In this document: positions 10,068-22,114 of the stretch, piece by piece
Layout of the letters: each line of letters starts with the position of its first letter
Position numbering within the stretch: position 1 is the stretch's first letter
NCBI GenBank assembly: GCA_023078555.1
Contig: CM041203.1
Span: forward strand, 4,486,538-4,550,537
Reading direction: 5' to 3'
Length of the DNA: 64,000 bases
Source of the DNA: Ulva prolifera
Taxonomy: Eukaryota; Chlorophyta; Ulvophyceae; Ulvales; Ulvaceae
Position numbers and translations under genes: made by a program
The notes under the pieces: model-generated
The model's input: the letters and a program-made list of their open reading frames with translations, nothing else
Databases searched by the model: none
Told to the model about the DNA's origin: nothing

Positions 10068-12880
10068 ATGAAGGGTACCAGCGTCGCAGTGGTTGGCGGT
10101 GGCCCGGCAGGAATGTTATGCGCTGCTCAGTTTGCCAAGCATGGTGCACTGGTGACAGTGTTCGAGAGGGCCAGCGAAGTAGAGAGCGAGGAGAAGTCAG
10201 GCTGGAACATCACTCTGGGTCAAACTGCGAAGCGTGCCATCGAGGCAGCAGGCCTTAGCACAGACTTCGGACCGGAATGCAGGTACGCGTTGCCCCAGCT
10301 GGGCCCAGTAGCAGGTCAGCGTTTGCTCACGATGCTACGTCCGCGCAGTTGTGCCATTCCGGTGCCATTCAGCCTCCCACCCGCTGCTCCCTGAGATGCA
10401 CGCACAACTGATTGCACTGGTCAATCTGCAAGCTCATCCTTTACTGACTGCCTCATCTCTGCGTTTGTGTGTCGCCGAGTCATACCTCAGATCAAACTCC
10501 ACCACCACCACCTGTGCACCATCACATGCATGCAGGTCGGAAGGCATCGGCATCCATGCGTGCGGCAAGCCGGAGCGCTGGGTCCTCGGCTGGGGCAAGC
10601 CCACGCCCTCGCTGCGGCTGTGCACGGCGCCACGGCACGAAATCGCACGGCACATCAGCACCGAGGCGGAGCGTGTCTACGGGGGGCGCATCAAGGTTGA
10701 GCGCGGCTGGCGCCTCGTCGGCGGCGCGGTCTGCCGCGGGGACCTGATCCTGGAGGGCCCGGCCGGCAGCACGGCGGAGCTGCAGTTTGACGTCGTCGTC
10801 GGCGCGGACGGCGTGCACTCTACGGCCCGGGCGCTGATGGTGGCTGAGGTGTGCCGGGAGCCCGGCACTGTGCAAAGAGGCCCACACAGCGATGTGTTTG
10901 TGGCGTGGGTGGTCCTGCTCCTCTGCATTTATGGATGTCCCATAAGTGTCGCCGTAGCAGGCCTTCGGCTAGGCATACGACGTGACGTAGAACAATTCCG
11001 CACGTGTTCTTCCTCTATGGTCTGAACTTGGCCTGCCCGCCTCGACTCGACGCCCCTGACACCCTGACTGCCTGCACCGCGTCCGAGCGGCATTTGTGAT
11101 ACCGGCGAAGGGCCAAGTACTGGGTCGCAGCATGTATCTGCAGTATTTAAAACATGCAGGACTCTGACCTGTCGGTACGAGAGGCCTCCAGCTCCCTGGC
11201 TGTACTGCCAGTGCACCTCTCCCCACGCGGCGACGCGGCCGCGCTCCCCGCCCTATCGACCCCCTCCGGCCAGCCCTTCCGCGCCTGCCCCCCCGACCAC
11301 ACCGCGCCGCTCACCGGCGGCAGCTCCGCCTTCGTAACTCCGAAGCCCGGGGCCGCCCCCGGCCTGGCGAGCTGCGTCGTGTCGCTCATGCATGGCCGCA
11401 CCGGCGGGGCGCACCCGACGGCGTCGCTGACGGCCAGCGCGGCGTGGTTTGCCGAGGCGCGCGCCGGTGCCGCGGCCGCCGCGGAGGAGCTCGTGGCGGC
11501 GCTGCCACACTTCCCGGTGGTGTGGCTAGAGGAGCTCGCGGCTGCGCTCGTCGCCGAGGATCGGCAGCTGCGGTGCGGCCCCCTGCCGCCCAGCACACTG
11601 TTGCGACTGCTCCTGGAGTGGGGCAGGTCTATGGCACGCATGCATGGTGTACATGCATGTGTTGCACAGCTGTGCTGTGCCACGAAGCTGCGGCCATCTG
11701 TTGCCACCACAGATTGTGTGCCGAACGGCAGTGTGTGGATTCGCCTGCACACAGCTGCCTGCACAGGCAATCTGCATGCATCAGGGATCTGGCGAACGCA
11801 ACACGATCGAGTGCTCCTCCCACATGCATGCAGGGGCCTGCGGTTTGTCACCTGCAGCAAGCTCGCGTCCGGCCGTGCCCTGCTCATCGGCGATGCAGCG
11901 CACGCCATGTCCCCCAACCTCGGCATGGGATGCAACCTCGGCCTTCAAGACACCCTCGTTCTCTCAGACGCAATCGACGCGCACCCCGGCAACCCGGAGG
12001 GCATCGCGGCTGCGTACGACTCAGCGCGCCGCCGCAACGCGCACGCGGCGACACGCTTATCGGAGCTCCTGGACGCGACCGTGACGTACAAGTACCACCG
12101 CTGCGTGCTGCGTGCTGTGGCTGGGTGGCCGGTCACGCTGACAGCGGGCGTGAACTATGTGCCGGCGAGCGTGCCCCTGCCAGGTGCGGCGGCGTACGCA
12201 CCTGTACGATTGCGCGTGCATGCTTCGAGGCTACAGGGACCACCAGGCGATGCCGTTTGCGCGGATGCCAGACCTGTCAAGTTTGACTGCATGGCTGAGG
12301 TTTTTTAGGTGCTGGTGACCATGCATCGGTACAGATGACTTTTATTGCGGGGCTGGTCAAGATATCGCCAGGCTTGATGTTGCCAGACACACGTACCAGC
12401 GGCATGTGTGCTACGGTCGATGCGTTGACTGGGCCATGGCCCGACAGTCCCGACTTGAGCCTTGCACCACTGACGCTCCCAAGAAACCGTGTGAGCTGGA
12501 ATCTCTTATGCACAGTCGTAAACCCACTACCTTTAAAAAAACAATATAATAATATAATATAAAGGCGTGCTGTGGCGATCATGTCCTGCAGCACGGCCCA
12601 CCCTCACACACGCGCACGCACACATCCGCATGCGCAGTTCACTGGCAGTGCACACAACATCAACACCGAAACAAGAGCACATAGTCAGCTGGGCCGTGCT
12701 GCAGGGTGGCTGAGGCCCGGAGTGCACATCACGGCGGCGCTGCACGACCACGCCGCCGACTTCCGCCACCTCGAGCGCGGCGCCAACGCCTACTTCGCCC
12801 GGGTCGCCGCCATCGTCGCATGCGCCTGCGCGCTGGCCGCCACCGTTGCCGTGGCCGTGCTGCGTGCGCTGTTCTCTTGA
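10068..12880 (+). CDS. FAD-dependent monooxygenase (KMO-like), C-terminally membrane-anchored, paralogue 1
   Basis: Five exons, 10068-10282, 10536-10848, 11160-11626, 11834-12183 and 12705-12880, join in phase to 506 residues. Exon 1 gives the FAD-binding GGGPAG (10-15) and VFERA. Exon 2 ends with the GADGV motif (161-165) of class A flavin monooxygenases. Exon 4 has GDAAHA (351-356), then SPNLGMGCNLGLQD, the second FAD site. Exon 5 ends in a hydrophobic helix (about 482-501), a tail anchor. The FAD motifs are those of the UbiH/kynurenine 3-monooxygenase/aromatic hydroxylase superfamily. KMO also has a C-terminal membrane segment, so a KMO-like enzyme on an organelle membrane is plausible, but the substrate is not established. 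Donors are GTACGC, GTGTGC, GTCTAT and GTGCGG; acceptors are mostly GCATGCAG. ATG at 10068 directly precedes the Rossmann strand. Confidence 0.87.
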
Positions 12881-14983
12881 AGCTTCTTCTTCAGGCACTA
12901 GACCGTCGCCTACGGCGCGGCGCTGCGTTCCATGCTTCGGACGGGCGGGGGCAACGTGATCGGTGTGGCGGTGCCAGCGCCCGCAGCTGAGTACGCGGTG
13001 TTGTAGCGTTGCACGACCGCCGCCTCGCACCCTCATGGGAGCCGTGCCTGGAGAGCACCTGCGGCGCGTTGTGCCCTGAGAGCACGCACTTGGCTGTGTG
13101 GAGCCCTTGAAACCGTCTTCTCAAGGTGGAGCACTCTCCAGGGCAGTGGAGCGGCAGGTGGCTGTGGCAGAGATGGTGTTTGAGGAGTAGACTGTGATGC
13201 AGGAAGCATGCCACATTCAGTCCTGTCAATGGCCATATAATCTGAGGACAAGCCGCACGACTTGGTGACGTAACGTAGCGTAGATGAATGTTCGTGCACG
13301 TGTGAGGGTAGGCCGAGCTGTATCCCACAGGTTGGCGTGCTGAAGGGCCTACGAGGCACCATCGCTTGCACTGCCGCAGGTGCACACATCTAGACGGGGA
13401 GAGGCTGGAGCCGCCGCCAGGAGCCGTTCGCCGCAGCATGCATGCCCTTCGGCACCCCACGGTGTAGGGCGCTTGCAGAGTGTTGACAGCCACACCCCGC
13501 ACTGGGGCCGAAGGGGTTTTGCAAATGGTTTGTGGCCATGCACTTGTCGTAGATGCCGATGCCGCACACAAGGTGACGCACGTGTGTGTGGCTGTGTGGT
13601 TGTGGCCATAGCGGGTGCTGACGTTGTGTGGGTGTGTGTTACAAAGGAAAAAGCCAGAGGGGCCGGTAGCACCGCCAGGACCAAAAGGGAGAGCACGAAC
13701 AACGCAATGCGCACGCAGCAGGAGAGCAACAGCCAACGCCAAGGCAGAACAAGCACCCACACACCCCCACGCTCCCACACGAACCACACACTGACTAGCG
13801 GGTGCTGACGTTGTGTGGGTGTGTGATGCGTGTGGCCTGTTGCGTGGTTCCCCTGGTGGCTGCCCGCGGTGCTACCTGCCTTGCTCGCTTTGTCCTTGTA
13901 ACACACACACAAGGTGACGTGCACGTATTCACTTGTGATCGCTAGAATGTGTTACATTGTACATGACGTGACTGGCTCCAGTTGCCATTGGAGATGTGTG
14001 CACCACGTGCGGGTGGCACTGCGCAGTGCTCAAGAGCCATGGCCTCATGTGGTCCTCTAGAGCGAACGGTGCACGCTGCCTGGGACCTGTCCTCGGAACA
14101 CCCACCGCATGCATACTACACAATAATATACAAGGACAAAAGAATAGGGCAGGATCTCTGTGCGCACCGCGCGCAGCGCCCCTCCGCACGGCGTGCTGCA
14201 ACACACAGCACCCCACATCTGTGACCTGCCATGCAGCACCACCGCCACATTCATGCATACATACATTCTGTACAGTTGCGCAAGCACCAGGACGGCACAA
14301 AGGCCCCTCAGGCCACACGTCCGGGCACCACCCGCGTGCTGACCATACCCTCATAGCCAAAGCCCTCCCCATGTACCCCAGTCCGACACACCACACACAT
14401 CGCGCCACCCGCATGCTGACCGTGACATACTCACACACATGCCGTCAGCCTCCCAGAGCGACCCATGGCCACAGGTGCACAGGCAGCCCCGTCATCCACA
14501 GGGGCGGCGCAAGGAACCAGCGGAACTAAGGCCGAGCGTCGCCCCCCCACGCACCGCGCAGGATCCCCAGTCCCATCATCCACTTGCAGCCCGGTGCACA
14601 TGTGGTTGCCGTGCATTGCAAGCCGTCTAAGGGCGCCAACGCAACCAAAAAAATATTACTACCACTACACTAGCTGGCGCCACGGGACGCAGCATGCTGC
14701 AGCCAGCAGGGTCGACCGTGTGGGAACGTTGCAGAGGGCCGGGTGCATATCAACGCTTAGAACCATAAAATTTTGTACGCCGAGGAGCGAGGGAGGATGT
14801 GGAATGTCCCCATCATTGGGTTGGTACACCTGGCCGCATGTAGGTCGGTTCAATTGGCGCCACCCGCAACCTGGCCCTGCGAACAACTTGCCTTGAAATT
14901 CAATTGAACATCTTTCCAATGAATGCGTCATCGGAAAGGATGGACACGGCGGCTGCTTCGTTCTCTAGCAGAGCCTGCATCAT
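12881..14983. other. Repeat-rich spacer
   Basis: No supported gene. A direct repeat of about 28 bases beginning GCGGGTGCTGACGTTGTGTG occurs at 13611-13638 and 13798-13825. Minus-strand sequence near 13640-13740 and plus-strand sequence near 13840-13910 share a TTTGTCCTTGTAACAC end with plus-strand sequence near 38510-38630, which marks a dispersed repeat family. CACACA-rich simple sequence continues to about 14440. Confidence 0.5.
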
Positions 14984-15843
14984 TCAGTGCTGGTAAGGTG
15001 CTAAAAGTGAACTGCGCCGGTTCACACTGGGACCTGGTGCGAGGTGCATGCAAAGGTCACGCACCTCTTTGAAAAACCGCTTTCTCTCATCAGCTGGGAG
15101 TGAGAGCACCATATCCTTGAGGAAGGTAAAGTCCCCTCCTGGAATGAAGAAGTCAGAGGCTGCACGGACAACGAGCGCCTGGTGAGCTTCGCTGAGGTCC
15201 GTGAAGTAATCAGGGGGTGTAGCGGTGGTGCCCCTGTACCCAGCGACAAGCTCTCGAAATCCTTCTTTGGTGGAAGTGATGGTGAGCCTGCCGCGTCGGC
15301 AGGGCTTGTGAGAGTTACGCTTGGCCTCAAGACTTCGTTTCCTGTTCTCCTCACGCTTCCTTAACGCCTTCTCCTCCTTTGCTCGGGCCACAGCGATGTC
15401 CAATTCGATCTGTTTCTTTTCCAGGCGGACCTGCTCCTGGAGTTGAGGTGTCGGTAACTGAGGGAGTCCATTTGCCTGCCTCTCATCTGCTGCAAGCTGC
15501 ACCTCGTGCCGGGTCACAACCGGAGTCCGGATCTCTGCAACACATGGCCTATCAAGCAATGTTGTGAACTTATATCGGCTACGTTTATCACAGGTGATGC
15601 GAGCACGTCAGACACAACGAGCAACAATGCCGCTGCATGGACATTGTTATTAGGCCGCGACTACACAGAGCGCAGCTGAGGCACAATCCAAGTTACCTTG
15701 AGACACAATGTCATGTTACACTGCTATCGGCACGCTCGCGCAGACGTACCAGGTGGGGGCGTAGGTGGGCGTGCTGCTTTCGCTTTCGTTGCTTGCACAG
15801 CAAGGACTCTGATAGCCTTAAGATGCTTCTTCCGAGACGTCAT
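14984..15843 (-). CDS. Two-exon gene for a basic coiled-coil protein, 214 aa, unidentified
   Basis: Exon 1 is 15750-15843 and starts ATG MTSRKKHLKAIRV; its donor is GTACGTC. Exon 2 is 14984-15534, after the acceptor TTGCAG. Together they give 645 bases, exactly 215 codons with the stop. The N-terminus is lysine-rich with AARPPTPPP. A charged segment with LEKKQIELDIAVARAKEEKA then RKREENRKRSLEAKR predicts a long helix or coiled coil. A C-terminal part, TSTKEGFRELV to ERKRFFKEVRDLC, looks like a small helical domain. The basic composition suggests a nuclear or nucleic-acid-associated protein, but no family is recognised. It lies alone on the minus strand between the two monooxygenases, so it could be a gene carried in by an element. 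Confidence 0.55.
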
Positions 15844-18001
15844 CGCAACAGAGGCCTGATGTCAAATGTTCGAAAGCATCTGGGAGTATTAGATCGCTTT
15901 CAGTGGCCCTGCGGGTGCGTGAGGCGCGCGTACACCGGCACTTGGTGCTGCACGTGACGTGCAATCTGCGACGATGGTAGCCTGCAACACACGTGATGCA
16001 CTGCGTTACATATGCTCATTTGGCATGTGTGACTTGGATGCCGCACAGCTTCGTTCCCTGAGGCGGATCTCGGGAGCACTTTCGTGACAAATCCACCGCG
16101 GTGCACGCGTGCGAAATTGAATCTTCCGCCTACATTTCGCGAAAGCGTACACGATGGCGGAGAAGCCGGTTCATAGTGGGACTAGCCGATGACATGGGGG
16201 TCCGGTTCCACCAAAGAAAGCATTGCAATATTCACAGTGTGCATTAGCAAGGAAAGCGGAAGCGACGTACTGAGGCAGGCCTAGGGGCGTATGATGTGCT
16301 CGACTGGGGTCTGCCTAGGCCTGGCATGTACACACAGCAAAAGTGTTTATGAAAGTGACACAGAAGAGTGCACGTTTCTGCACCAACAGTAAACATGAAC
16401 ATCTTTTTTGGACAGCTTAAGCTGTTGCCGGGTGAACAATGTTCACAATTCTCTGCAGGGCAAGTGCTGCTATTGGATGTGACGCAGAAGTGCTACAGCG
16501 CGGTCAACGCTGCGGAAAATGCTTGGATTTCTTGAGACGTATGGACCTGTGACGGCGGTCAGCAGTACCAATACCGGGGCCACGAGGGATCGCGAGATCC
16601 TTTCGTCTGTTCACAAGGACAGCTTTGCGAAGAGACGCATGTAGCACCGCAGACATCGCAAACATCTAGACGACGATACAACTGTGGGGCAGACCAAGGA
16701 ATAAAGGCAGGAGCCCGGGCTACCACGCAGGCTTCACACAGCGTTTGAGGTGATTTGCCCGTCCTCCAGAGCTTGCGTGTGAGCGCATCAGACCTCTTTG
16801 ACGGTGTAGCACGCAGCTCCAGATACAAAAGCTTCCCGACACCTATCTTTGAGACGACTGTCGGCATCGTGGTGCGCTTCGTGCAATTTAAGCCGCTGCG
16901 CTGCCCTACTCGCTGCACATTGTCGGATCTGATCTCGGTCAACTCCAGACCATCGCACTGAGCAGTGGAAGCGCTAATCACCTGGCGAGCAGCTGACATC
17001 CTGACTGTTGATCTGGTCGTATCTTGGTCGTGCTGTGGCTGCATCCTACGAGGCCTCACCAGGCGACAAGCTTCCGGAAGGCCTTTCAATACAACCGCGG
17101 TGCACGCATGCTCGCCCAGGTGCAGCTGCGTGACAAAGCACCCGGGATGCGAAACTCTTCATGTAGCATGAGATCACATCAGCGTGAACTGCTGGTAAGT
17201 GATGGGTGTGTGGGTGCTACGCACAGCTAACGCCGTCGGTCAGGTCGGCACGCCTTCGAGGACATGCAGTGCTAGTCGATGCAGCAGCTTGATTGCTGAT
17301 TGGGCATCCGTTTCATTGCTGCATATCTATTCTCCATCGACTAGACCGTTCACTCTCCCATAACCATGAGTCCACGCGGCAGCTTGATTGCTTGAGGCAA
17401 TCACTTTCACGGTGTGGAAAGCATGTGTCTGTGAAGAAATCTCTTCAAACGGTTGTGAGCACCTTGAGCAAGCAGTTCCGATGCTGACTCTGAGCTGGCC
17501 TGTTGCCAGATCTTTGGCATCTGCGGTAATTTGCACCAGTGTCATGTGGACCACCTCGGCATCGGACGCCGAGTCGGGACACCATCAAGCCGCCTCCGCC
17601 ACTGCCTGGGCATGTGCACCAAGCGCGGCAGGCATGCTGCTTCGCTCTGTGCTACAACTGTGTCCACCACCGTGGGGCCAGCTGCGGCAGGCCAGGGCAT
17701 GCGTGTGTAGGGATCTGTAATTACTACGAGCACGTCGCCGCGCATGAAATCCCGCCGATGCTACACACGTGCTACATATCAGCAAATGCATGTTCCTGCA
17801 GAATTGGACAGGCAAATGCACGCTACGCAGTCATGCATACATACGTACGCACGACGCTGCCCGCTGCGCCTGGTGAGGCAGGGCCTCCAGCCCATGAGTA
17901 TTCGTGTCTCCAGCACGACCGCATGGTCCCGCCACACGATCTCGATCACAGATCGATGCAGTGTCCACGTTGACCTCTTCCGTGCGTCAGGAACCCGAGC
18001 A
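15844..18001. other. Spacer; possible minus-strand remnant at about 16559-17089
   Basis: A 176-codon open frame on the minus strand (16559-17089) holds CEAC and CDVCGATC pairs and the GKLLYLEL segment shared with about 9676-9800. It has no known domain and I treat it as a remnant, not a gene. The right end should hold the promoter of the second monooxygenase. TGCATGC words occur at 17785-17840. Confidence 0.35.
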
Positions 18002-20841
18002 ATGCCTGACGACGCGCACACCACCACCACCGCCCCCGGCGCCGCGCCGCTGGCCGGCAAGACGGCGGGGGTCATCGGCGGCGGCCCGGCGGGCATGCTG
18101 TGCGCTGCGCACCTCGCGCGCCTCGGCGCGACCGTGGACGTGTTTGAGCGCGCGGAGGCCTCCGCGGCGGGGGCGGTGTGGAGCATCTCCCTCGGCCGCT
18201 GCGCCAAGGAGGCGATCGAAGCCGCGGGGCTGTCCTCGGACTTTGGCCCTGAGCTCAGGTGCGTATGCATGCATGCATGTCGGCGAGAGACACCAGGTGG
18301 AAACGCAACTAGCGCAGCAAGTGCAGCATTCGCATGCTACTGGCTGCATGCGCGTGTGCATTGTTGAGGTCCCTGCTGGCGCGCTTGCGCTGTCTGACTT
18401 TCGCCGCCTTTTGCCGTTTCCCGGCGAGCATCATGCATGAGGCCAGAGCTGTGAGGCCGCGACCGCTGCGGACAGGGGTGAGCATCGCGCGGCGTGAAAC
18501 GCCAGCAATGTCCGCATCCCGTCGCGGCCGTGCAAGGCTTTGCAACGTTGTTCCGCCCTGCAGATTCCGTGACCATGCGTGAAAACAGCATTGTTTGTAG
18601 GTCCGAGGGGCTTGTGCAGCACCCGCCGGACGCCCCAGAGAGGTTCGTGATGTGGGGCCTGCCGCCGACCGCCGGCCGCATCGCGATGGCGACGCAGCGC
18701 GACATCGTGGCGCGGCTCGCGGCGGAGTGCGAGCGCGTGCACGGCGCGGCGGTGTCGGTCGCGCGGGGCTGGCAGGCCGTCGGGGGGGATGTGTGCGCCG
18801 GGGAGGTGGTGCTGGAGCGCCGCGGCGGGGATGAGGGCGCGCCGGAACGGCAGACGCGGCGATTCGACATCGTGGTGGGTGCCGACGGGGTCAACTCGAA
18901 GGTTCGGGAGCTGATGCAGGCCCAGGTGCGTCGCCGCCACATGCCCACCCTACACTGCTCTAAGGAGCCCCACACAAGGCAGCGCGCGAGTTGACAGATT
19001 CGCTGGCATGCTCCGCAGGTCTGTCTCACACGGATGGCTGGGTGCAGCTGTGTGCATTGCCGGAATGCATGCAGGATCCGAAGATGGCGGTACGCATCGG
19101 CACCAGTGGCTGCGGCATGGTGTGTGCGTCCCTGTCACCACAGGGGGGCCCCGAGGCCATCGCTAAGCTGGCCACACCCTCCGGCCGCCCCTTCCAGACC
19201 AAACCGCCGGACTACAGCGCCTCGGTGCGGGGCTCGGTCATCTCCTTCTTGGTCCGGAGCCCAGCCAGCTGCCCGTCCATCCTCGCCTGCGTGCTCAACA
19301 CGCGGCGTGCAGGCGCGGAAGCCAACATCGTGATTGCGGGGGACACGGCGTGGCTGCAGGGGGCGCGGCCGGAGGCCGAGACGGCGGCCGCGCTCGAGGC
19401 GACGTTCCCGCAGGTGCCGAAGGTGTGGCTACAGGAGGCCACATACATGCTGCAACGGCAAGCGGAGGAAGATGGCGCCGCCATCCGGTGCTCCCCCCGC
19501 TACCTCTTGCCGTATCTGCACGGCTGGCCCTGCTGTCATGTTCACCATAATACACAAGCAGCTTCTTGATGCGAGTCCCTGGGCATAGACGCAACATCTG
19601 TGTCCTTCCCAATCCAGTGTCATTGCTTGCTTTGTGGTGACAGGGACATACAGGCGGCTCGCTTCTCGGCATGCTGTCGGGCGGCTGCTGCGCCGGGCGG
19701 GACACGCACGTGTCAGTTCCCGGAAACTAGATGGACGGGCCGTAGGCCAACTGCCGATTCCGTGAGTGCATCTGCATGTGCCAGTAGTCGCCATGAGCGA
19801 GTCAAGTGCCTTCATTGACATGACTGCTCACAATGAGCCGATCCAGTAGCATGCTTCAGATCGCCGCTCGAACCTGTTTGTTTGGGGACTTGACTCCGGA
19901 CCAACAGCCGTTTGTTGGAACGTTGCCGTATGAAAGCTGATAGGGTTAGGTTGTGCTGCATTGTGTAGCATGTCGTCGAGGCAGCATGTGGTCATTGCTT
20001 GCATGGCCGATCTGTTGTTCTGGAGGCCCACAGGATGGCCCACAGCTCACTCAATCTGCCGCATCCGGCTGGAGATCGATTTGGACATGATCCGACAAAT
20101 ATTTTTTCGTGTACCACGGTAGTGCGGACCTGAGCGAGTGCATGCATGCGGCTGCAGGGTCGCACGGTTCGTGCACTGCAGCAAGATCGGCACCGGCCGG
20201 GCCGTACTCATCGGCGACGCCGCGCACGCCATCTCCCCCAACCTCGGCATGGGTTGCAACCTCGCCCTCCAAGACACCCTTGTCCTGTCGAACGCGCTGG
20301 AGGCCGCCGCCGGCGACATCGCGGCGGCAGTTCGCGATTACGACGCGTCGCGCGCGCCCAGCGCGCGGGTCATGGCGCGTACCTCGGAACGTGTTGACGC
20401 CGTTGACACATTCCGGAACCACCGCAACCCTGTGCGAGCGCTGGGGGCGTTGCCAACGTGGCTGACGCTAGCCGCCGCCCGGCTGCCCCCCACCTCAAAG
20501 ATTCCCAGTGCGGCCTCCGAACCTCCCGCTGTTGTGCCGAGGACCTCGGCCCAAGATGTCAGCAGCCACTGTGGCCACTTGTGATCTCGCTGACATGCAA
20601 TTGCACGATCTTTTCACTGAAGCCCGCAGTGCGCTGGATTCACGCTGCGTGCTGTGCAGAGTTCCTGCGGCCCGGCTTCTCTGTCACGGAGCGAATGCAT
20701 GACGGCGGAGACTTTCGGAAGATCGAGACGGCGGCCGCACTGTATGTGGCCAAGCTCGCGGCTGTGGCAGGCATGGCAGCGGGGTGTGCCGGCCTCGCGG
20801 TGTTGGCGGCCGCAAAGGCCATGTCAGCAAGGCGCACCTAA
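18002..20841 (+). CDS. FAD-dependent monooxygenase (KMO-like), C-terminally membrane-anchored, paralogue 2
   Basis: Exons 18002-18258, 18601-18925, 19075-19526, 20158-20507 and 20660-20841 join in phase to 521 residues. The four intron phases equal those of paralogue 1 at 10068. Motifs are GGGPAG (26-31), GADGV (179-183) and GDAAHA (364-369) with SPNLGMGCNLALQD, and a hydrophobic helix near the C-terminus ending KAMSARRT. The N-terminus has a 19-residue Thr/Ala-rich extension absent from paralogue 1. Donors 1, 2 and 4 are GTGCGT, GTGCGT and GTGCGG. The third junction has no GT in phase; homology to paralogue 1 places it at 19526/19527, which would make a GC-AG intron. The two genes are clearly an old tandem duplication; residues around the active site differ enough that substrates may differ. 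Confidence 0.85.
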
Positions 20842-22114
20842 GCTGCGGCATGGTCTTGATACTAAATACACAGGCGCATGTGCGTGCGTGGCTTCCACGT
20901 GAAGTGGGCTGAATATACGGATGGAGAATTTTCAACTCGAATGCATGAAGCAGGACCCATAAGTAATCGTTTTCGAGGATCGGAGCGGCGAGGGGTTATC
21001 CTCGCCGGCTATCGATAGCGGGTTCGGGGGGAATGCAGTTGTGCTAGTGCAAGCGTGGCTGTGCAGAAGTTCGGATGCACAGGTGCCAGCCATCGTGGCT
21101 TGGGGCACTGGGGCCGTGCCCCTCGTACTGCCGGGGAGTGAAGTGGCCACAGGGGGTCACGCAGCCACGGCAAGGCGCGGCCCACCTGCTCAGGAGCAGA
21201 GCGCAGGTGTCCGCCAGTGCCTGCGGTGCGCCGCGCTCTGGGGGCTTGTTGTGATGCAACTGTGCGCTCGTCACTGCCGGCGCTGAGTCATGGGACCCCG
21301 GCCAATTCGATGGCGTGACTCAGTACGAGCACGTTGTGATGACGTCAAGGGTAGGGCCGCTTTGTGCGGTGATTGCATGTGCATTGAGCACACACCTTTC
21401 GTGCGTATGACGGAGATACTGTACGCGTGCGGATGTGAATTGACGTGCAGGGAGTGAGGAAGAGAGAGAGCTCTCCTCCCTCAGCACACAGCCAGAGGGT
21501 GCTGACAGTGGCCACGGGCGAAGACTGCTGAGCTACCGTAGGGCTCAGTTGCATAATGGCAAGGCTGTGGAGTGACCGCCCCTCTCGCAGGGTGGCGATC
21601 GCTGGTGCATGTGGCGCGGAAGCAGCCATGTAAATTACAACATGCCGCTGTACATGCGGTCTGAAGAAGATGTGCAGTCGTTCTTCAGAAAGCCCAGTCC
21701 CTTCTTTCATTTTGCACACAGTCCGATAGCTGCTATAGCTCGAGCGCTGTTACAGTTTCCGTTACTCTACAGTGCCATAGCATTGCAAATCACTGCAGCA
21801 CTACATCCCGTAATGTCGGGCTGTTGGCATGATGCTGCAGCCTCACAAGTGTGTGAATTCACACTCGGAACCAGTGTGCCTCATGTGTAAGGCAGGCACT
21901 TGGGGCGCCAGCAGCCGCACGGCGTCTCTGGCCGCGCAATAAAGGCAAGATCACGCTTCTGCAACAAACGTGAAACACATGCGCCATATCAAACAGGAGC
22001 ATCTTTTACAGTAAAAGTGATGCATGGGCCACAGCATTGAGAAAACTGCATCATTTCATTCAGTAAATGACAGGCCTCGGCTGCGTCGCAGCCGATGTTC
22101 ACTGTACTGGTGCC
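20842..22114. other. Spacer with no supported gene
   Basis: This separates the 3' end of the second monooxygenase from the 3' end of the large minus-strand gene, so both genes converge here. The open frames seen (for example 21345-21719 minus and 21609-21890 plus) carry no recognisable motif. No clear polyadenylation signal was identified. Confidence 0.45.

Noticed and set aside
11444..12286. 280-codon plus-strand frame overlapping monooxygenase exons 3-4
   Set aside because: It is out of frame with the FAD motifs and arises because GC-rich codons leave few stops.
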